Source: Streptomyces sp. CB02400 (GTDB taxonomy: Bacteria; Actinomycetota; Actinomycetes; Streptomycetales; Streptomycetaceae). Taken from it: a stretch of DNA of 64,000 bases. Positions within the stretch are counted from its first letter, which is position 1. Every line of letters begins with the position of its first letter. Both the position numbers and the translations under genes were made by a program. The stretch is from NCBI RefSeq assembly GCF_001905725.1, contig NZ_LIWB01000016.1:143740-207739 (forward strand), read 5' to 3'. This document shows positions 12,401-18,400 of this stretch, one piece after another. The notes beneath the pieces are model-generated. The model did not search any database. It saw nothing but the letters and a program-made list of their open reading frames with translations, and was not told the DNA's origin.

Positions 12401-15400
12401 CCGGTGAGGATGAGGCCGTCGTCGTCGGCCCGAGGGGTGGAGAGGGTGAGCCAGGGGTGGTCGAGCCCGTCCGCCCCCCACGCCGAGGGGTCGGCCGGGG
12501 TGCCGGGGGTGGGGAGCCAGTACCGCTCACGGTCGAAGGCGTAGGTGGGCAGGGCGGCTTCCACCGGGGTTCGCGGCACCGCGCGCTCCCACGGCCACCC
12601 GTTCCCCCGGGCAAGTCCCGCGCGGACCCATGCGGACAGCACGTCGGTGGTGTCGGCCTGGTCGCGGTGGGCGGTGGCGACGGTGGTTCCGCCGTGCTGC
12701 CGGGTGATCTCGTCGAGGACCATGGCCATGACCGGGTGAGGGCTGATCTCGGTCCACGTGTGGTGACCGTCGGCGGTGGCGGCCTGGCCGGCCAGATCGA
12801 AGCGCACCGGCCGGCGCAGATTGGCGCACCAGTAGTCCGCGCCCACTTCACCGCCCTGGACGACACGGCCGTACACGGTGGAGTACATCGGGATTCGTCC
12901 GGCCCGGGGCTGGAGGCCTGCGAGTTCCTCGGCCAGGGCGGGCAGGAGCGGGTCCATGTGCGCGCTGTGGGAGGCGTAGTCGACCTGCACCCGGCGGGCG
13001 AACACGTTCTCCGCCCGCAGTCGGGTGAGGAAGGCGTCGAGGGCGTCGCTGTCTCCGGAGATCACGGTCGAGGTGGGGGTGTTGACCGCGGCCACGGACA
13101 GTCCGGTGCCGGTGAGGCGTTCGGTGACCCACTCCAGGCCGCGTTCGACCACGGCCATGCCTCCCCGCCCGCGGCAGGCGGCCACAGCCCGCGACCGGGC
13201 GGCGACGATCCTCGCGCCCTGCTCCACGGTCAGGATCCCCGCGACCACGGCGGCGGCCACCTCACCCTGCGAGTGCCCGATCACGGCCTGCGGGGTGACG
13301 CCCATGGACTCCCACCACGCGGCCAGGCCCAGACTCATCGCGAACAGCGCCGGCTGCACCTCCTCCACACCCGACAGAGCACGCCGTCCGGTCAGGACCT
13401 CGACGACCGACCAGCCCGTCCAGGGCAGCAGAGCCGCCTCACACGCACGAACGGCCTCGGCGAACACCGGCGACTGCTCGAACAGCGCCCGGCCCATGCC
13501 CTCCCACTGCGACCCCTGACCCGGAAACACCCACACACCACCGGGCCCCTCGGCGAGGACCTCCGCACCGAGCGTCTCCACGGGGGTGATGACGCCGGCT
13601 GTGTCCGTGCCCTCCGCGAGTGCTTCCAGCCGGTCGATGGCCTCTTCGCGAGTCGTGGCGAGGACCGCGCCGCGGGAGTCGAACCAACTGCGGTGCCACA
13701 AGGCCGTGGAGGCCACCCGGTCCAGTGAGACCTCCGGGTGGTTGCGCCACCACTTGGCCCAGCGCCGGGCCTGTGCCCGCACCACACCCGCGTCCCGGCC
13801 CGACACCACCACCGGGAACACACCCTCCGCCACCGTCTGCTCGGTGACGGCCTCTCCGGCAGGGGACTCCTCGAGAACGAGGTGGGCGTTCGTCCCGGAC
13901 AGGCCGAACGACGACACACCCGCACGCCGCGGCCGGGACCCCTCCCGCGGCCACGCACGCGCCTGACCCAGCAGCGCGAGCCCGCTTTCCTCCCACTCGA
14001 TGTGCCGACTCGGCTCCTCCACGTGCAAGGTGGCGGGCAGTTGCTCGTGGGCCAGTGCCAGCACCATCTTGATCACGCCGATCACACCGGCGGCGGCCTG
14101 GGCGTGCCCGATGTTGGACTTCGCCGACCCCAGCCACACCGGCCGCTCCGCCGAACGCCCCGGCCCGAAGACCGCCGCCAACGCGCCCGCCTCGACCGGG
14201 TCACCGAGCGGTGTGCCCGTACCGTGCGCCTCGACCGCGTCCACGTCCGACGGCGACAGCCTCGCGCGCGACAGTGCTTCCTCGATCACCCGCTGCTGCG
14301 CGGGCCCGTTCGGAGCGGTCAAACCCTGCGACCGGCCGTCCTGGTTGACCGCCGACCCACGGATCACCGCCAGCACCCGGTCCCCGGCCGCCCGCGCAGC
14401 CGACAACCGCTTCAGCACCAGCACACCACAACCCTCGGACCAACCCGCACCATCAGCATCGGCCGAGAAACTCTTGCACCGCCCGTCCGCAGCCATCCCC
14501 CGCAACCGGGAGAACTCCACGAACACCGACGGCGTCGACATCACCGTCACACCACCGGCCAACGCGACATCACACTCACCCTGCCGCAACGCCGACACCG
14601 CCAGATGCAACGCCACCAACGACGACGAACACGCCGTGTCCACCGTCACCGCCGGACCCCGCAACCCCAACGCATACGACACCCGACCCGACAGCACACT
14701 GCCGGCGCTTCCCATCGAGCCGTACGCGTCGAGCGCGTTCAGGTCCTGGTTGCGGAAGCGGTCGTAGTCCGACCCCATCGCACCGAGGTACACACCTGTG
14801 TTGCTGCCCTCCATGGTTTCCGGGCGGATTCCGGCGCGCTCCAGGGCCTCCCACGAGGCTTCCAGCACGAGTCGCTGCTGCGGGTCCATGCCTCGTGCCT
14901 CGCGCGGCGGGATCCCGAAGAACCCGGCGTCGAAATCCTCGACGTCCCGCAGGAACCCACCCTCACGCGCATAGCTCTTGCCGACGGCCTCCGGGTCCGG
15001 GTCGTACACGTCCCAGCCGTCCCAGCGCGACGGGAACCCCCCGATCGCGTCCCCGCCCGAGGACAACAGCTCCCAGAACTCCTCCGGCGTGCCCACCCCG
15101 CCCGGCAGCCGGCACGCCATCGACACGATCGCGACCGGATCGTCGTCCCCGTCCGCGGCCCGGGCGACAGCCTTGGCGGGCAGCACGGCCGGGGACAGGT
15201 CCATCCGTTCCAGGAGGTACTCCGCCATGGCGGCCGGGGTCGGGTGGTCGAACGCCAGCGTCGCGGGCAGGGGAACCTCGGTCTCCCGCGAGACGCGGCG
15301 CCGCAGTTCCACGGCCATCAGCGAATCCAGGCCGAGGTCCCTGAGCACCTGCTGTGCCGACACCGCGCCCTCGCCGGGAAGGCCGAGCACGCTCGCCGCC

Positions 15401-18400
15401 GCCGAACGCACCAGCAGCGTCAACGACTCCCGCCGCTGGTCGGGGGAGAGCACCGCGAGCCTGCCGCGCAGGCCCGACGGGGTCTCGCCCGTGTTCGCCC
15501 GCCGCAGGCGCGTCCTGACCAGGCCGCGCAGCAGCGCCGGCACCTCGTCCTGGTCACGGTGCGCCGAGGCCGGCCCCAGTCGTACGGGAACCAGGTGTTC
15601 CCGCGCATCCGTCGCCAGCGCCGCGTCCAGGGTCCGCAGCCCCTCGTCCACGGACAACGGCTCGACGCCCATGCGCCGGATCCGGGTCAGCTCGGCCCGG
15701 CCGAGATGCGCGGTCAGTCCCGTGCCGCCCTGCTCCCACAGTCCCCAGGACAGACTCCTGGCGGGCAGGCCCGCGTGCACACGCCAAGCGGCGAAGGCGT
15801 CGAGGAACGCGTTGCCCGCGGCGTACGTGCTCTGACCGGCGCTTCCGAGCACTCCGGCGAGCGAGGAGAACATGACGAACTCGGACAGCTCGTGCTCTCG
15901 GGTGAGTTCGTGCAGGTGCAGCGCGGCGTCCAGCTTCGGAGCGAGGACGCGTTCCAGCCGCTGCGTGTTCTGGTCCGGCAGCAGTCCGTCGTCCAGCACA
16001 CCGGCCAGGTGCCACACCGAGTCCAGATCGTCGATGGAACCGATCAGACCGGCCAGGGCTTCCCTGTCGGCGACGTCACAGGCCACGATCCGTACGCTGT
16101 CGGCCCCGGCCCCCGCGAGTTCGGCGGCGAGGTCGGCGGCCCCGGGTGCCCCCTCGCCCTGACGCGAGGTCAGCACGAGACGCCGGACACCACGGGTGCG
16201 CACCAGATGCCGGGCGAGCTCCCTGCCCAGCTCACCTGTTCCTCCGGTGATCAGTGCCGTTCCCTCCGAGGCCGGGGTTCCCTCGGGGACGTCCTCCTGC
16301 TCCGGTTCGACCGCGACCAGCCGCGCGACCCGGATCTCCCCTCCCCGTACCGCGATCTCGGGCTCGTCCGTGACGGACACGGCCCTGGCGAGAGCGGCGG
16401 CGTCCTCGGCCGCGGGACCGGTGTCCACCAGTCGCAGCGACCGCTGCGGGTACTCGGCGCGCGCGGCGCGGACCAGGCCCCACAGCGGGGCGTGCACCAG
16501 GCCGTCGACGCCCTCCCCCGGTTCGGCCGGTACGGCCTCCCGGGTCACCCAGACCAGTTCGGTCCCCTCCAGCCTGGACTCGGCCAGCAGATCCTGCATC
16601 ACGTGCAGTGCGGTGGCGGTGGCCACGCGCACCGCGTCCGCCAGACCGCCCGGGGCCGGCGTGGTGCTGTCGAGGACGAGGCGGGCCGGGGGCCGGTCGC
16701 CCGCGTCGAGCCGGGCGCGCAGCTCGTCCACATCGACGACGGGCCGCCCGCCGATCACGTGCGCGAGCTCTCCGGAGCCGCCGAGGACCCAGGTCTCGGC
16801 CGGTGTCTCGCGCATCGTGCGGGGCGGCTGGAAGTCGAGCCGGTGGAGGTGGCTGCCCGTGCGCCGCCGCAGCCGCTGTTCGGTCGCCGGACGCAGGACG
16901 AGCGCGTCCACGTAGGCCACGGGGTCGCCGTGGGCGTCCGCCATCCACAGCCGGGCCCGGGACGACGCGGGATCCCGCTGGATCCGGACGCGGAGTTCGG
17001 TCGCCCCGGTGGCGTACAGCTCGACCCCGGTCCACTCGAAGGGGAGCGACACCCCTGCCGTGTCGTCGTCCAGCACGGCGACCGCGTGCAGCGCCGCGTC
17101 CAGCAGCGCCGGATGCACCGCGAAGTCGCCTGCCTGCGCACTTTCGGCTTCGGCCTCGGGCAGACGGATCACGGCGAAGGCGGTGTCGTCGCTGCGGGAA
17201 AGCTCCACCAGGCCCTGGAAGGCGGGTCCGTAGTCGATTCCGCGTTCGCGGAAGCGGTCGTAGAAGCCGTCCAGGGGCACGCGCTCCGCCTGCTCGATCG
17301 CCGTCCAGTCGACGGGATCGGGGGCGTGGGCGGGGGTGTGGTGGGTGAGGTGGGCGGTGGCGTGGGTGGTCCAGGGGGTGTCGGGGTGCGTCTCGGGGCC
17401 GGGGTGGGTGTGGACGGTGACCTGGCGCCGCCCGTTGCCGTCGATGCCGGTGACCGCGACCTGGACGCGCAGCGCCCCGCTGTCGGGCAGGACGAGGGGG
17501 GTGGTGAGGGTGAGGGTGTCGATCCCGTTGGCGCCCACCCGCTCCGCGGCGGTGAGGACCATGTCCAGGATCGCCGTGCCGGGCAGGAGGACGGTGTCGA
17601 ACACCTTGTGCTCGGTCAGCCAGCGCTGCCCGGGTCGGGTGGCGTCGATGCTGCCGCTGAGGATGAGGCCGTCGTCGTCGGCCCGAGGGGTGGAGAGGGT
17701 GAGCCAGGGGTGGTCGAGCCCGTCCGCCCCCCACGCCGAGGGGTCGGCCGGGATGGTGCCGGGGGTGGGGAGCCAGTACCGCTCACGGTCGAAGGCGTAG
17801 GTGGGCAGGGCGGCTTCCACCGGGGTTCGCGGCACCGCGCGCTCCCACGGCCACTGGTCTGCGTACGCCAGCCCCGCACGCGTCCACGACGACAGCACGT
17901 CGGTGGTGTCGGCCTGGTCGCGGTGGGCGGTGGCGACGGTGGTTCCGCCGTGCTGCCGGGTGATCTCGTCGAGGACCATGGCCATGACCGGGTGAGGGCT
18001 GATCTCGGTCCACGTGTGGTGACCGTCGGCGGTGGCGGCCTGGCCGGCCAGATCGAAGCGCACCGGCCGGCGCAGATTGGCGCACCAGTAGTCCGCGCCC
18101 ACTTCACCGCCCTGGACGACACGGCCGTACACGGTGGAGTACATCGGGATTCGTCCGGCCTGGGGCTGGAGGTCTGCGAGTTCCTCGGCCAGGGCGGGCA
18201 GGAGCGGGTCCATGTGCGCGCTGTGGGAGGCGTAGTCGACCTGCACCCGGCGGGCGAACACCCCTTCGGCCTGTACGTCCGCCAGGAAGCTGTCCAGGGC
18301 GTCGCTGTCTCCGGAGATCACGGTCGATGCGGGGGTGTTGACCGCGGCCACGGACAGTCCGGTGCCGGCGAGGCGTTCGGTGACCCACTCCAGGCCGCGT

